The notes beneath the pieces are model-generated. The model had not been told where the DNA came from, ran no database searches, and saw only the letters and a list, made by a program, of their open reading frames with translations. The position numbers and the translations under genes were made by a program. A stretch of 64,000 nt of DNA from Promicromonospora thailandica (lineage in GTDB: Bacteria > Actinomycetota > Actinomycetes > Actinomycetales > Cellulomonadaceae). This document shows positions 7,677-16,316 of the stretch, piece by piece. The stretch is taken from positions 109,290 to 173,289 of the forward strand of contig NZ_JAMTCS010000002.1 of NCBI RefSeq assembly GCF_024171955.1, given 5' to 3'. The stretch's first letter is position 1, and each line of letters begins with the position of its first letter.

Positions 7677-10600
7677 ATGCGCGCCAGAACGGGTGCAGCG
7701 GCAGCGGTGATCGCGGTGGCGGTCGCGCTGGGGACAGGGGTACCGGCGTGGTCGTCCGGAGCGGCCGGTGCCGGCGGGGAGGACGACGGCGGTGCGCCGG
7801 CGGTCGTCTCGTCCGCGACCGTCACGCTGATCACGGGCGACCAGGTCGACGTCGGGCGGTACCCCGACGGGCGCCGCTCCGTCACGGTGCGCCCCGCCGC
7901 GGGACGCGAGGGCATCGCCTTCCAGAAGCTCGTCGAGGGCGACACCGTGCGGGTGATCCCGGGCGACGTCGCGCGCCTCGTGCCCGACCGGCTCGACGCG
8001 GCGCTCTTCGACGTCACGGGCCTGATCGCGGCCGGGTACGACGACGCGCACCGCGACACCGTCCCCGTCATCGTGCAGGACGCCGCGGTGGCGGACGCCG
8101 CGGGCGACCCGGGCGCGGCGTCGTCGCGCCGGGCGACCGCGCAGCCCGACTGGGCCGCGCTCGGCCTCGAACCGGAGCGGGAGCTGCCGTCGGTCGGCGC
8201 GGTCTCGGCGGACCTGGACCGGGCCGCGGCGGCCGACCTGCTCGCGTCGCTCGACGCCGGCCCGGCGGCCCGCTCGGCGACGCACGCCGTGAAGGTCTGG
8301 CTCGACGGGCGCGTCGAGGCGCTCGACGTCGACTCGTCCCCGCAGATCGGCGCGCCGGCCGCCTGGGCGGCCGGGTTCACCGGCGAGGGCGTGACCGTCG
8401 GCGTGCTCGACTCCGGCCTCGACACCACCCACCCCGACCTCGACGACGTGCTGGTCGGTGCCCGGGACTTCACCGGGTCGGGCGACACCGTGGACCGGTA
8501 CGGCCACGGCACGCACGTGGCCTCGATCGCGCTCGGCTCGGGCGATGCCGACGCGGTCAACCGCGGCGTGGCCCCGGGCGCCGACCTGCTGGTCGGCAAG
8601 GTGCTCGACGACTTCGGCGGCGGCGAGTCGTCGTCGATCATCGACGGCATGGAGTGGATCGCGGAGGCTGGCGCCGACGTGGTGAACATGAGCCTCGGCG
8701 AGAGCGAGCGCTACACGGACGGCACGGACCCGTTCTCGATGGCGGTCGACACGCTGAGCGCCCGGCACGGGACGCTGTTCGTCGTGGCCGTCGGCAACGA
8801 GGGCCTGCACGGCGCCGTCGTGCCGCCGGGCGCCGCGAGCTCCGCGCTCACCGTCGGCGCGGTCGACGACGACGACCAGGTCGCCTACTTCTCCAGCCGC
8901 GGCCCGCGGGCGGGTGACTACGCCATCAAGCCCGACGTCACCGCCCCCGGCGTGGAGATCGTCGCGGCGCGCGCCGACGGCACCAACGAGTGGGAGAGCG
9001 ACGGCCCGTACACGGCCTGGAGCGGAACCTCCATGGCGGCCCCGCACGTGGCGGGCGCGGCGGCGGTGCTCAAGCAGGCCCGCCCCGAGCTGACCGGTCC
9101 GGAGCTCAAGGCCGTCCTCATGGGTTCGGCGCAGCACACGAGCGGCGGAGCGTTCGAGGAGGGCGCGGGCCGCGTCTTCGTGCCCGCGGCGCTCGACCTG
9201 CCCGTCACGCCGTCGCCCGCCTCGCTGTCGTTCGGCGCCTTCGAGTACCCGCAGGAGGGCACCGCGAGGCGCACCCTCACCTACGCGAACCCCGGGGACG
9301 CCGCGGTCACGCTCGACCTCACGGTCGAGGCGTCGGACCAGGACGGCGAGCCGCTGCCCGACGGCGTGGTCACGCTCGGCACCACCACGCTGACCGTCCC
9401 CGCCGGGGGCACGGCGTCGGTCGAGGTCGGTGTCGACCGCACGGCCGGGGAGCTCGAGCGCCGCTACAGCGGCGCGGTCACGGCCACCGACGCCGAGGGC
9501 CACGAGGTGCGCACGCCGCTCGGTTACTACCGCGAGCCGGACCTCGCCGACCTGGACGTCCGCACCGTCGGGCGCGGCGGCGAGCCGCACACCGGCTCGT
9601 CGAGCGTGCGCATCGTGAACGTGGACGACCCGATGCTGTTCGACGAGCACCGCGAGATCGGGCCCGAGGGCCTCGACCTGCGGGTGCCGCCGGGCCGGTA
9701 CTCGGTCACGGGCTTCCTGTGGACCACGGACGAGAGCTTCGTGGTCTCGGCGGTCTCGGCCGTGCTCCGGCCGGAGGTCACGGTCGCCGACGACACCACC
9801 GTCGTCCTCGATGCGCGGGAGGCGCGCGAGCTCACCGTGGCGACCCACCGCCCCGCCGAGGTGCGGTGGATCTCGCTCGACGACACCCGGACGACCGCCG
9901 TCGGCGACGACTTCTACGGGTTCGGTGCCGTGGTCGGGGCCGACGCGAAGGCGTACGCGACCCCCACGGACGCGCCGGTCACGGTCGGCACGTGGGACCT
10001 GCAGACCCACTTCGTCCTGGAGCAGCCGGTGGCGGAGGGCCGCGCGCCGTCCTACACCTACGACCTGCTGTACACGCAGGACGTCGTGGACACGTTCCGC
10101 TTCCGCGCGGACGCCCGCAGCACCGCGGCCGTGACGACCGGCTACGCGTCCCTCGGCGCCGACCACGTCGCCGAGAGCGCCCGCGTGGGCACCGCACCGG
10201 GGCACATCTGGGGTTCGGCGATCAGCAGCCCCGTGGCCACCCCCGCACGCCGCACCGAGTACCTGAGCGCGAACGGCGTCACCTGGGGCCACCAGGTGTA
10301 CGCGGGTACGGCGGAGGACCCCATGCAGGGCTACTTCGACGCCGCGGCGCGCACCTACGCACCGCGCGAGAAGGCGTGGGCCACCGTGGGCGGCGCCGTC
10401 CTGGCCCCGCGGGCCGGGACCGGCGGGTTCACGGTCACGGACGACACCCTCGGGCTCGCCCTCACGCCGTGGAGCGACGGCGACGGGAGCCGCTTCGTGT
10501 CCTTCGGCGGGCAGACCACGCGCCTGCGCGTCTGGCAGGACGGCGACCCCGTGCTCGACCAGACCCGGCCGACGGGCGAGGTGGTGCTCCCGGCGGGCGG

Positions 10601-11021
10601 AGCGGCCCACCGCGTGGCCCTCGACGCCAGCCGCCAGGACTCCTGGTGGGAGCGGTCGACGCGGACGAGCACCGAGTGGACCTTCCGCGCGGCCCCCGGG
10701 GCCGCGGCGCCGGCCGTGCTCGACGTCGGCTACGCCGTCCAGGGCCTCGACCTGCGCCACGCGGCACCTCGCAGCACGCGGGTCACGCTGTCGGCCGGAA
10801 CCCCGAGCAAGGACCGGGCCACCTCGGCCCGCCTGTGGTGGTCCGCGGACGACGGCGCCACGTGGCACGCCGCGCCCCTCGCCGGCGGGCGGCCGGGGAC
10901 GTTCACCGGCACGGTGCGCGCGCCGCACGGCACCGCGCACGTCTCGCTCCGCGTCGAGGCGCGGGACGCGTCGGGCGGCACCGTCACGCAGACGGTGATC
11001 CGCGCGTACGCCGTCCGCTGA
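7677..11021 (+). CDS. Secreted S8 family serine peptidase (subtilase), multidomain
   Basis: The 1114-residue protein starts at an ATG seven bases after AAGGAGA (7663-7669). It has a signal peptide (hydrophobic residues about 8-25, possible cleavage near PAWSSGAAGAG). A propeptide-like segment follows, including SSATVTLITGDQV, then the catalytic domain. The triad is Asp245 (LDSGLD), His277 (GHGTH) and Ser452 (GTSMAAP). The roughly 580 residues after the catalytic domain are beta-rich, probably Fn3-like and accessory domains, common in large actinobacterial subtilases. No LPXTG motif or TM anchor is seen, so the enzyme is probably released. The 98-base gap after the transporter genes and its own ribosome site suggest a separate unit. 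It ends ahead of a strong hairpin. Confidence 0.93.
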   Translation: MRARTGAAAAVIAVAVALGTGVPAWSSGAAGAGGEDDGGAPAVVSSATVTLITGDQVDVGRYPDGRRSVTVRPAAGREGIAFQKLVEGDTVRVIPGDVARLVPDRLDAALFDVTGLIAAGYDDAHRDTVPVIVQDAAVADAAGDPGAASSRRATAQPDWAALGLEPERELPSVGAVSADLDRAAAADLLASLDAGPAARSATHAVKVWLDGRVEALDVDSSPQIGAPAAWAAGFTGEGVTVGVLDSGLDTTHPDLDDVLVGARDFTGSGDTVDRYGHGTHVASIALGSGDADAVNRGVAPGADLLVGKVLDDFGGGESSSIIDGMEWIAEAGADVVNMSLGESERYTDGTDPFSMAVDTLSARHGTLFVVAVGNEGLHGAVVPPGAASSALTVGAVDDDDQVAYFSSRGPRAGDYAIKPDVTAPGVEIVAARADGTNEWESDGPYTAWSGTSMAAPHVAGAAAVLKQARPELTGPELKAVLMGSAQHTSGGAFEEGAGRVFVPAALDLPVTPSPASLSFGAFEYPQEGTARRTLTYANPGDAAVTLDLTVEASDQDGEPLPDGVVTLGTTTLTVPAGGTASVEVGVDRTAGELERRYSGAVTATDAEGHEVRTPLGYYREPDLADLDVRTVGRGGEPHTGSSSVRIVNVDDPMLFDEHREIGPEGLDLRVPPGRYSVTGFLWTTDESFVVSAVSAVLRPEVTVADDTTVVLDAREARELTVATHRPAEVRWISLDDTRTTAVGDDFYGFGAVVGADAKAYATPTDAPVTVGTWDLQTHFVLEQPVAEGRAPSYTYDLLYTQDVVDTFRFRADARSTAAVTTGYASLGADHVAESARVGTAPGHIWGSAISSPVATPARRTEYLSANGVTWGHQVYAGTAEDPMQGYFDAAARTYAPREKAWATVGGAVLAPRAGTGGFTVTDDTLGLALTPWSDGDGSRFVSFGGQTTRLRVWQDGDPVLDQTRPTGEVVLPAGGAAHRVALDASRQDSWWERSTRTSTEWTFRAAPGAAAPAVLDVGYAVQGLDLRHAAPRSTRVTLSAGTPSKDRATSARLWWSADDGATWHAAPLAGGRPGTFTGTVRAPHGTAHVSLRVEARDASGGTVTQTVIRAYAVR

Positions 11022-11036
11022 CGGGGATCCGCACCA

Positions 11037-11082
11037 CGTGTCAGACGTACGGGTCGCTCGGGGGACCCGTACGTCTGACACG
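11037..11082. terminator. Perfect 19-bp hairpin after the subtilase gene
   Basis: The arms 11037-11055 and 11064-11082 are exact reverse complements (inner arm GTGTCAGACGTACGGGTC) around an 8-base loop. The hairpin begins 16 bases after the subtilase stop. There is no U-tract, as is usual for actinobacterial terminators. Its sequence is unrelated to the modular hairpins near 23.5 and 26.7 kb. Confidence 0.7.
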
Positions 11083-11155
11083 CCCGGCGAGCTGCCGGGC
11101 GCGGCGGTGGGCTCGGCCGGGCGTGTAGCCTCCTGCGCGACATGAGCGAGGCGAC

Positions 11156-11902
11156 ATGAGCGAGCACCCGACCAGCGGCGACGCCGAGTTCGCCGTGCCC
11201 GACGACGCCCTGCGCGCCGGTGCCCTCGACGCCCCGGCGGGCAGCGGGCGCGCGGGGCGCCGCGCCGGCCGGGCGCCCATCCGCGTGATCTTCGTGCCCG
11301 GGCTCGGGGACCGGCTGCCGCCGCTGGTGCACCTCCAGCGCGAGGCGCTGCGCACCTGGCGCGCGCTGGGCGTGCGGACCACGATGTTCCGCGTGCGCTG
11401 GTCCTCGGACGCCTCGTTCCAGGACCGCCTCGACCGCCTCGACGAGATGGTCGAGCGGTACGAGCAGCGAGGTGAGCGCGTGGCGCTCATGGGGGCGTCC
11501 GCCGGGGCGGGCGCCGTGCTCGCGGCCTACACCCGGCGCCGCTCGATCGTGGCCGTCGTGATCATCGCGGGGAAGTTCCTCGAGCCCGAGGACATCATCA
11601 AGCCCGTGCTCGACCGCAACGCGCCGTTCGCGCAGTCGCTCGCGACCGTGCCGAAGCTCCTGGAGGAGCTCGGGCCCGACGACCGGGCACGGATCCTCAG
11701 CCTGCGGTCGGCCCGGGACGGCGTGGTGGACGACGAGGACACCCTGCTGGAGGGCGCGGTGAACGAGACGATGCGCGTGGTGGGCCACGTGCTCGCCATC
11801 GGCTACGCGCTGATGTTCCAGGCCCGCCGGGTCGTGCGATTCCTGCGCGACGCGGTGACGGACGACGCTGCGCCCGGGCCGGAGCGCGCGGGCACGCTGT
11901 AG
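11156..11902 (+). CDS. Alpha/beta-hydrolase-like protein
   Basis: This 248-residue protein has an Arg/Gly-rich basic N-terminus (residues about 28-42), a first beta strand with IRVIFVPGLGDR, and a nucleophile-elbow motif GASAGA at about residue 118, consistent with a serine hydrolase or thioesterase of the alpha/beta-hydrolase fold. A late Asp (SARDGVVDDEDTL) could complete the active site, but the expected catalytic His is not obvious. It has no signal peptide, so it is probably cytoplasmic. A -10-like TAGCCT (11126-11131) lies upstream. An ATG at 11142 is out of frame. Exact substrate is unknown. Confidence 0.7.
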   Translation: MSEHPTSGDAEFAVPDDALRAGALDAPAGSGRAGRRAGRAPIRVIFVPGLGDRLPPLVHLQREALRTWRALGVRTTMFRVRWSSDASFQDRLDRLDEMVERYEQRGERVALMGASAGAGAVLAAYTRRRSIVAVVIIAGKFLEPEDIIKPVLDRNAPFAQSLATVPKLLEELGPDDRARILSLRSARDGVVDDEDTLLEGAVNETMRVVGHVLAIGYALMFQARRVVRFLRDAVTDDAAPGPERAGTL

Positions 11903-11979
11903 CGCGCCTGACGCACACTTCAGGAACGGTGCGGCCCCCGGCCCTTGTCGCGGGCGCCCGGGCTCCGCACACTCGGGTC

Positions 11980-12408
11980 ATGACGAGCACCCAGGACACC
12001 TCCGCCGCCGTCGCGCACTTCGCCGGGCGGCTCGCCTTCGAGACCGACGTCGCCGACGTGCACGACGACCTCGCCGCCGGGCGCCGCTTCACGCTGGTCG
12101 ACGTGCGCCCCCAGGAGGCGTGGGACCAGGGCCACGTGCCGGGCGCCGTGCACCTGCCGAAGGGCAAGATCAGGCTGCGGGCCGAGCAGACCCTCGACCG
12201 CGACGTGCCCGTGGTCACCTACTGCTGGGGACCGGGCTGCAACGCGGCCACCAAGGCGGCCCTCGAGCTCGCGACGCTCGGCTACGAGGTCAAGGAGATG
12301 ATCGGCGGCTTCGAGTACTGGGTGCGCGAGGGCTTCCCCTACGACACGGCGTCCGGCCGGGTCCACCCCGCCCCGGACCCCCTCTCGGCCCCGCTCCACA
12401 CCCACTGA
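11980..12408 (+). CDS. Rhodanese-like sulfurtransferase
   Basis: This 142-residue single-domain rhodanese carries the pattern LVDVRPQEAWDQGHVPGAVH (substrate-binding and cleft residues) and an active-site loop YCWGPGCN. The first Cys of that loop is the likely persulfide carrier. The loop differs from the classic CxxGxR type and resembles those seen in rhodaneses of unknown acceptor. The ATG at 11980 has a CACACT hexamer six bases upstream and no ribosome site, so it may be leaderless. It stands alone between a hydrolase-like gene and a convergent two-component system. Confidence 0.85.
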   Translation: MTSTQDTSAAVAHFAGRLAFETDVADVHDDLAAGRRFTLVDVRPQEAWDQGHVPGAVHLPKGKIRLRAEQTLDRDVPVVTYCWGPGCNAATKAALELATLGYEVKEMIGGFEYWVREGFPYDTASGRVHPAPDPLSAPLHTH

Positions 12409-12505
12409 CGGCCGCCCGTCGACAGTCCGCCCCGATCAGACGATCAGGCCTGGTTCCGGGGTGGATCGCTGGCGCCACCGCCTGCTCGCGGCGGACCTTC
12501 CCGCG

Positions 12506-13219
12506 TCAGGTGGGGCGGTAGCGGTTCTCCGGGCGGCCCGTCGCGCCGTAGCGGGGCGTCACCTGGGCCAGGCCCTCGCGGACCAGGTGCTCCAGGTAGC
12601 GGCGGGCACTGACGCGCGACATCCCCACGGCCCCGGCCACCTCCGCCGCGGAGGCGTCCCGCGGCACGGCGGCGCTCCCGGCCTCGCCCGGGGAGCCGCA
12701 CAGCCGGGCCAGCGCCTCCTGCACCAGGGCGCGGCTGCGCTCCGACAGGCCCTTGGGCGGCAGCGCCGTCGCCCGTGGGCCCGCCAGGAGCTGGTCGACG
12801 GCGTCCTGGTCGAGCGTGTCCTCGGCGCGGCGCAGGTCCTCGCGCCGCTGCCACACCTCGTCGAGCCGGTCCCGCAGCGCGGCCGAGGTGAACGGCTTGA
12901 CCAGGTACGCGACCACGCCGCCGGCCATCGCCTGGCGCACGCTGTCCAGCTCGCGTGCGGCGGTCGTGGCGACGACGTCGACGGGCGGGCCGGGCAGCAG
13001 CCGCAGCCGGCGCAGCACGTCGAGCCCGCCGATGTCCGGCAGGTGCAGGTCGAGCAGCACCAGGTCGGGCCGCAGCCCGGCGGCGAGCCGCAGCGCGTCC
13101 GCGCCGTTCCGGGCCTCGCCGACGACGACGAACCGCGGGTGGCTCTCCACGAACCCGCGGTGCACGACGGCGACCGCCGGGTCGTCCTCCACCACGAGCG
13201 TGCGGGCCCGCCCGGTCAC
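12506..13219 (-). CDS. Response regulator, CitB/DcuR/DctR type
   Basis: The 237-residue protein has an N-terminal receiver domain with acidic pocket Glu11-Asp12-Asp13, phosphoacceptor Asp57 (LVLLDLHLPD) and switch Lys108 (LVKPF). The C-terminal part, about residues 150-235, is a helix-turn-helix output (SAAEVAGAVGMSRVSARRYL). This layout is that of CitB/DcuR regulators for C4- and tricarboxylate uptake. It overlaps the sensor kinase gene by four bases. The system lies divergent to TctCBA genes, so control of that transporter in response to citrate or a related acid is the likely role. Confidence 0.92.
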   Translation of the reverse strand: MTGRARTLVVEDDPAVAVVHRGFVESHPRFVVVGEARNGADALRLAAGLRPDLVLLDLHLPDIGGLDVLRRLRLLPGPPVDVVATTAARELDSVRQAMAGGVVAYLVKPFTSAALRDRLDEVWQRREDLRRAEDTLDQDAVDQLLAGPRATALPPKGLSERSRALVQEALARLCGSPGEAGSAAVPRDASAAEVAGAVGMSRVSARRYLEHLVREGLAQVTPRYGATGRPENRYRPT

Positions 13220-14586
13220 GACGTCGCCCCGGCGGACCCGGCACCCGCACCCGCACCAGCCGCGGCACCCACGCCCGCGGCGCCCCCGGCACCCGGCAGC
13301 ACGACCGTGACCCGCGCTCCGCCGAGGTCGCCCGTGCCGACCTCGATCTCGCCGTCGCGCCGCTCCACGACCCGCCGCACCAGCGCGAGCCCGATGCCCC
13401 GGTTGTGCTCGCGGCGCCCGGAGCGGTTCGGTCCAGGGCCGCCGGCCCCCGCCTCACCCGTGACCTTCGTCGTGAACCCCGCCTTGAACACCTGGTGCTG
13501 CAGCGCGACGGGGATGCCCGGGCCGTCGTCGTCCACGCGCAGGCGCAGGTGGCCGGCGTCGGTGTGCACGAGCACCCGCACCCGGCCGTCGGTACCCACG
13601 GCCTCGACGGCGTTGTCGATGAGGTTGCCCAGCACCACGAGCGCGTCGGTGTGCACCGCGGACGCCTCGGGCGTCGCGGGGGCGTCCACGACGGAGCCCT
13701 CGTCGACGTCGAGTGTGACGTCACGCTCGCGCGCCGTGATCGTCTTGACCAGCAGGAGCGCGGCGAGCTCGGGCGACCGCACGGCCGGCGCGACCGACGA
13801 CGCCGTGAGCAGCCCGCCGTAGCCCGACCGCTCGATGAACGCGACCGCCTCCTGGGTGCGGCCCAGCTCCAGCAGCCCCGAGATCACGTGCACGGTGTTG
13901 GCGAACTCGTGCGACTGGGACCGCAGGGCGTCGGTGAGGCCGCGGGTCTCCAGCAGGCCCGCGATGTCCTCCGGCTCGAGCAGGTAGATGCGCCGCCGCA
14001 CCAGGCGGGTCACCCACGCCGCGCACAGCACGCCCACCACCGCGGCGGCGGCGAGCGCCGCGAGCAGCCACCCGCGGTCGTCGGTGAGGTCGGCGCGCAG
14101 CTCGGACTCCAGGATGCCGACGCTCGCGGTGCCGATCACGGGGGCGGGCGAGGCGTCGTCGGCGGCGTCGCCGTAGACGGGCACCTTGACCCGCCACGAC
14201 GTGCCGAGCGTGCCGGTCTGGGTGCCGGTCCAGATCTGGCCCGACAGGGGTACGGAGGGGTCGGTGGAGACGCGGCGGCCGATCTCCTCCGGGTCGGGGT
14301 GGGAGTAGCGGACGCCGTGGTCGTCGGTGACCACCACGTAGGTGACCTCGGACGCCTCGCGGATCACCTCGGCGATGGGCTGGATGGTCGCGGAGGGGTC
14401 GGCGTCGTCGAACGCGTCGAGGATGACTGGCAGACGGGCCACGGACTGGGCCACCCCGGTCATGCGGTCGACGTAGGCCTCGCGGAGCTGCCGTTCCTGC
14501 AGCGCGGAAGCGACCACGCCGGTGGTGCAGACGAGCACGAGCACGATGACGACCTGCAGCACCAGCAGCTGCGCCCGGAGCGTCAT
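13216..14586 (-). CDS. Sensor histidine kinase, CitA/DcuS type
   Basis: The 456-residue membrane kinase has an N-terminal TM helix (LLVLQVVIVLVLV), an extracytoplasmic sensor domain of PAS-like CitA/DcuS type (about residues 35-170), and a second TM helix (WLLAALAAAAVVGVLCAAWV). The dimerisation/phosphoacceptor segment is SQSHEFANTVHVI with His226. The HATPase domain shows NLIDNAVEA, DDGPGIP and the G2 box RGIGLALVRR. A Gly/Ala-rich tail ends the protein. The ATG whose complement is 14584-14586 is chosen because it places the TM helix at the N-terminus. The region upstream to TctC holds two kinds of direct repeats that could bind the partner regulator. Confidence 0.92.
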   Translation of the reverse strand: MTLRAQLLVLQVVIVLVLVCTTGVVASALQERQLREAYVDRMTGVAQSVARLPVILDAFDDADPSATIQPIAEVIREASEVTYVVVTDDHGVRYSHPDPEEIGRRVSTDPSVPLSGQIWTGTQTGTLGTSWRVKVPVYGDAADDASPAPVIGTASVGILESELRADLTDDRGWLLAALAAAAVVGVLCAAWVTRLVRRRIYLLEPEDIAGLLETRGLTDALRSQSHEFANTVHVISGLLELGRTQEAVAFIERSGYGGLLTASSVAPAVRSPELAALLLVKTITARERDVTLDVDEGSVVDAPATPEASAVHTDALVVLGNLIDNAVEAVGTDGRVRVLVHTDAGHLRLRVDDDGPGIPVALQHQVFKAGFTTKVTGEAGAGGPGPNRSGRREHNRGIGLALVRRVVERRDGEIEVGTGDLGGARVTVVLPGAGGAAGVGAAAGAGAGAGSAGATS

Positions 14587-14655
14587 CGCCCTTCTCACGG
14601 ACGCCAGTGTGCACCGGCGGGCCGCCGGGGCGGTAGCGCAATGCCGTGACCGAAA

Positions 14656-14683
14656 CGACCACAACGTTCGTTGCGACCACAAC
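14656..14683. promoter_or_regulatory. Two direct repeats CGACCACAAC, possible response-regulator site
   Basis: CGACCACAAC occurs at 14656-14665 and again at 14674-14683, 18 bases apart, in the divergent region between the CitA-type kinase and tctC. Paired direct repeats here would suit a CitB-type regulator dimer. Binding is inferred. Confidence 0.35.
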
Positions 14684-14724
14684 CCGGCCCTCGCCGGCGG
14701 GCGCTCCTACGCTCGCGCCGACCG

Positions 14725-14764
14725 CACCGCACTGCACCGCACTGCACCGCACTGCACCGCACTG
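14725..14764. repeat. Four perfect tandem copies of a decamer before tctC
   Basis: The unit CACCGCACTG is repeated four times without change, ending seven bases before the ribosome site AGGAGGAG of tctC. Ten bases is close to one helical turn, so all copies face one side of the DNA. The array lies in the 5' leader or promoter of the transport operon and could change length by slippage. Confidence 0.85.
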
Positions 14765-14778
14765 CTCAAGGAGGAGAC

Positions 14779-15780
14779 ATGCGTATCGTCCGAACCGGGG
14801 TCGTCCCCGCGGGGGTCGTCCTGGCCCTGGCCCTCACGGGCTGTTCCAGCCTGGAGTCGAACGCCGGGGGTGGTGACGCGGCGATCGACGAGCTGTCCGT
14901 GGTGGTCCCGGCGGCGCCGGGCGGCGGCTGGGACCAGACGGGCCGCGCCCTGCAGGCCGACCTCCAGGAGGAGGGGCTCGTCGGCACCGCCACCGTCACG
15001 AACGTCGACGGCGCCGGCGGCACCGTCGGCCTGGCCAACATCGCCAACGCCACCGACCCGAACACGCTGCTCGTGATGGGCCTGGTGATGGTCGGTGCCG
15101 TGGAGACCAACCAGTCCCAGGCCCGTATCGAGGACACGACGCCGATCGCGCGCCTGACCGAGGAGCAGGAGGTGATCGTGGTGCCCGCGGAGTCGCCGTA
15201 CGAGACGGTCGACGACCTGGTGGCCGACATCGAGAAGAACGGCAAGGACGTGGCCGTGACGGGCGGCTCGGCGGGCGGCACCGACCACATGCTCGCGGGC
15301 ATGCTGCTCCAGGCCGCGGGCCTGCCCGCCGACGAGATCGCGCGGAGCCTCAACTACGTGGCCTACTCGGGCGGCGGGGAGTCCCTGGCGGCGCTGCTGG
15401 GCAACAACGTCGACGCGGGCATCTCGGGCGTCAGCGAGTACGCCGAGCAGGTCGAGGCGGGCGAGCTGCGGGCGCTGGCGGTCTCCGGGGAGGAGCGCGT
15501 GGACGCCCTGCCGGACACGCCGACGCTCACCGAGGCGGGCTACGACGTCGTCTTCACGAACTGGCGCGGTGTGGTCGCCCCGGGCTCCGTCGACGACGCG
15601 GAGCGGGAGGCGCTGACCGACGCGGTCACCGAGCTGGCCGGGTCGGACGCGTGGCAGGCGACGCTCGAGGAGAAGGACTGGGACGACGCGTTCCTCGCGG
15701 GCGACGAGTTCGACGCCTACCTCGAGGAGAACATCGCGGAGACGCAGTCCGTGCTGCGGGACATCGGTCTGCTCCAGTGA
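14779..15780 (+). CDS. tctC: Tripartite tricarboxylate transporter substrate-binding protein TctC
   Basis: This 333-residue lipoprotein has the lipobox LALTGC (Cys22) and the Bug/TctC fold. Family signatures include VVPAAPGGGWDQTGRALQ near the N-terminus, the GGSAGGTDHM segment and LNYVAYSGGGESLAALLGN. It would capture citrate or another carboxylate outside the cell and deliver it to TctAB. The ATG at 14779 follows the ribosome site AGGAGGAG and gives a clean signal peptide. The next gene, tctB, starts inside its stop codon. Confidence 0.93.
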   Translation: MRIVRTGVVPAGVVLALALTGCSSLESNAGGGDAAIDELSVVVPAAPGGGWDQTGRALQADLQEEGLVGTATVTNVDGAGGTVGLANIANATDPNTLLVMGLVMVGAVETNQSQARIEDTTPIARLTEEQEVIVVPAESPYETVDDLVADIEKNGKDVAVTGGSAGGTDHMLAGMLLQAAGLPADEIARSLNYVAYSGGGESLAALLGNNVDAGISGVSEYAEQVEAGELRALAVSGEERVDALPDTPTLTEAGYDVVFTNWRGVVAPGSVDDAEREALTDAVTELAGSDAWQATLEEKDWDDAFLAGDEFDAYLEENIAETQSVLRDIGLLQ

Positions 15781-16316
15781 GCGCGGACGGCAGCGGTCCC
15801 GCGGCGGACGTCGTCGCGCCCCGCCGTCGGTGGGGCGAGCTCGTGCTCGCCGCCGCCACGGCGGCGCTCGGCGGGTACGTGCTGGTGGCCGCCGGCGACA
15901 TCGTGGTGCCCGGCTCGACGAACACGCTCGGCCCGCGCGCCTTCCCCTACCTCGTGGGCGCGATGCTCGTCGCGGCGGGCGTGGTGCTGGTGATCCTGGT
16001 GCTGACCGGCCGCGCAGGGCAGGAGGAGGGCGGCGAGGACGTCGACCCGACCGTCCGCACCGACTGGCTCACGGTGGGGCTGCTCGTGGCCGCCCTCGTG
16101 GTGCACGTGTTCACGATCAACGTGCTCGGCTGGCCGTTCGCCGCCGCGCTCCTGTTCGCCGCGGCCGCCGTCGTCCTGGGCGCGCGCCCCTGGTGGCGTG
16201 CCGCCCTGGTCGGCCTGGTGCTCGGCCTGGTGATCCAGGTCGTCTTCGGCGGCCTGCTGGGGCTGTCCCTGCCGCCCGGCCCGCTCCTGGAAGGGGTGCC
16301 GTTCCTCCGTGGATAA
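15777..16316 (+). CDS. tctB: Tripartite tricarboxylate transporter small membrane subunit TctB
   Basis: The 179-residue protein has about four TM helices (residues about 22-40, 55-78, 100-120, 122-165), the size and topology of TctB, the small membrane subunit. The GTG start at 15777 overlaps the tctC stop (GTGA), and its end overlaps the tctA start by eight bases. Sequence of this subunit is poorly conserved in the family, so identity rests on topology and gene order. Confidence 0.9.
   Translation: MSADGSGPAADVVAPRRRWGELVLAAATAALGGYVLVAAGDIVVPGSTNTLGPRAFPYLVGAMLVAAGVVLVILVLTGRAGQEEGGEDVDPTVRTDWLTVGLLVAALVVHVFTINVLGWPFAAALLFAAAAVVLGARPWWRAALVGLVLGLVIQVVFGGLLGLSLPPGPLLEGVPFLRG

Noticed and set aside
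7659..11081. Minus-strand frame of 1140 codons opposite the subtilase
   Set aside because: It is Arg/Gly/Val-rich with no motif and mirrors the third-position GC bias of the subtilase, which has a full catalytic triad and a ribosome site.
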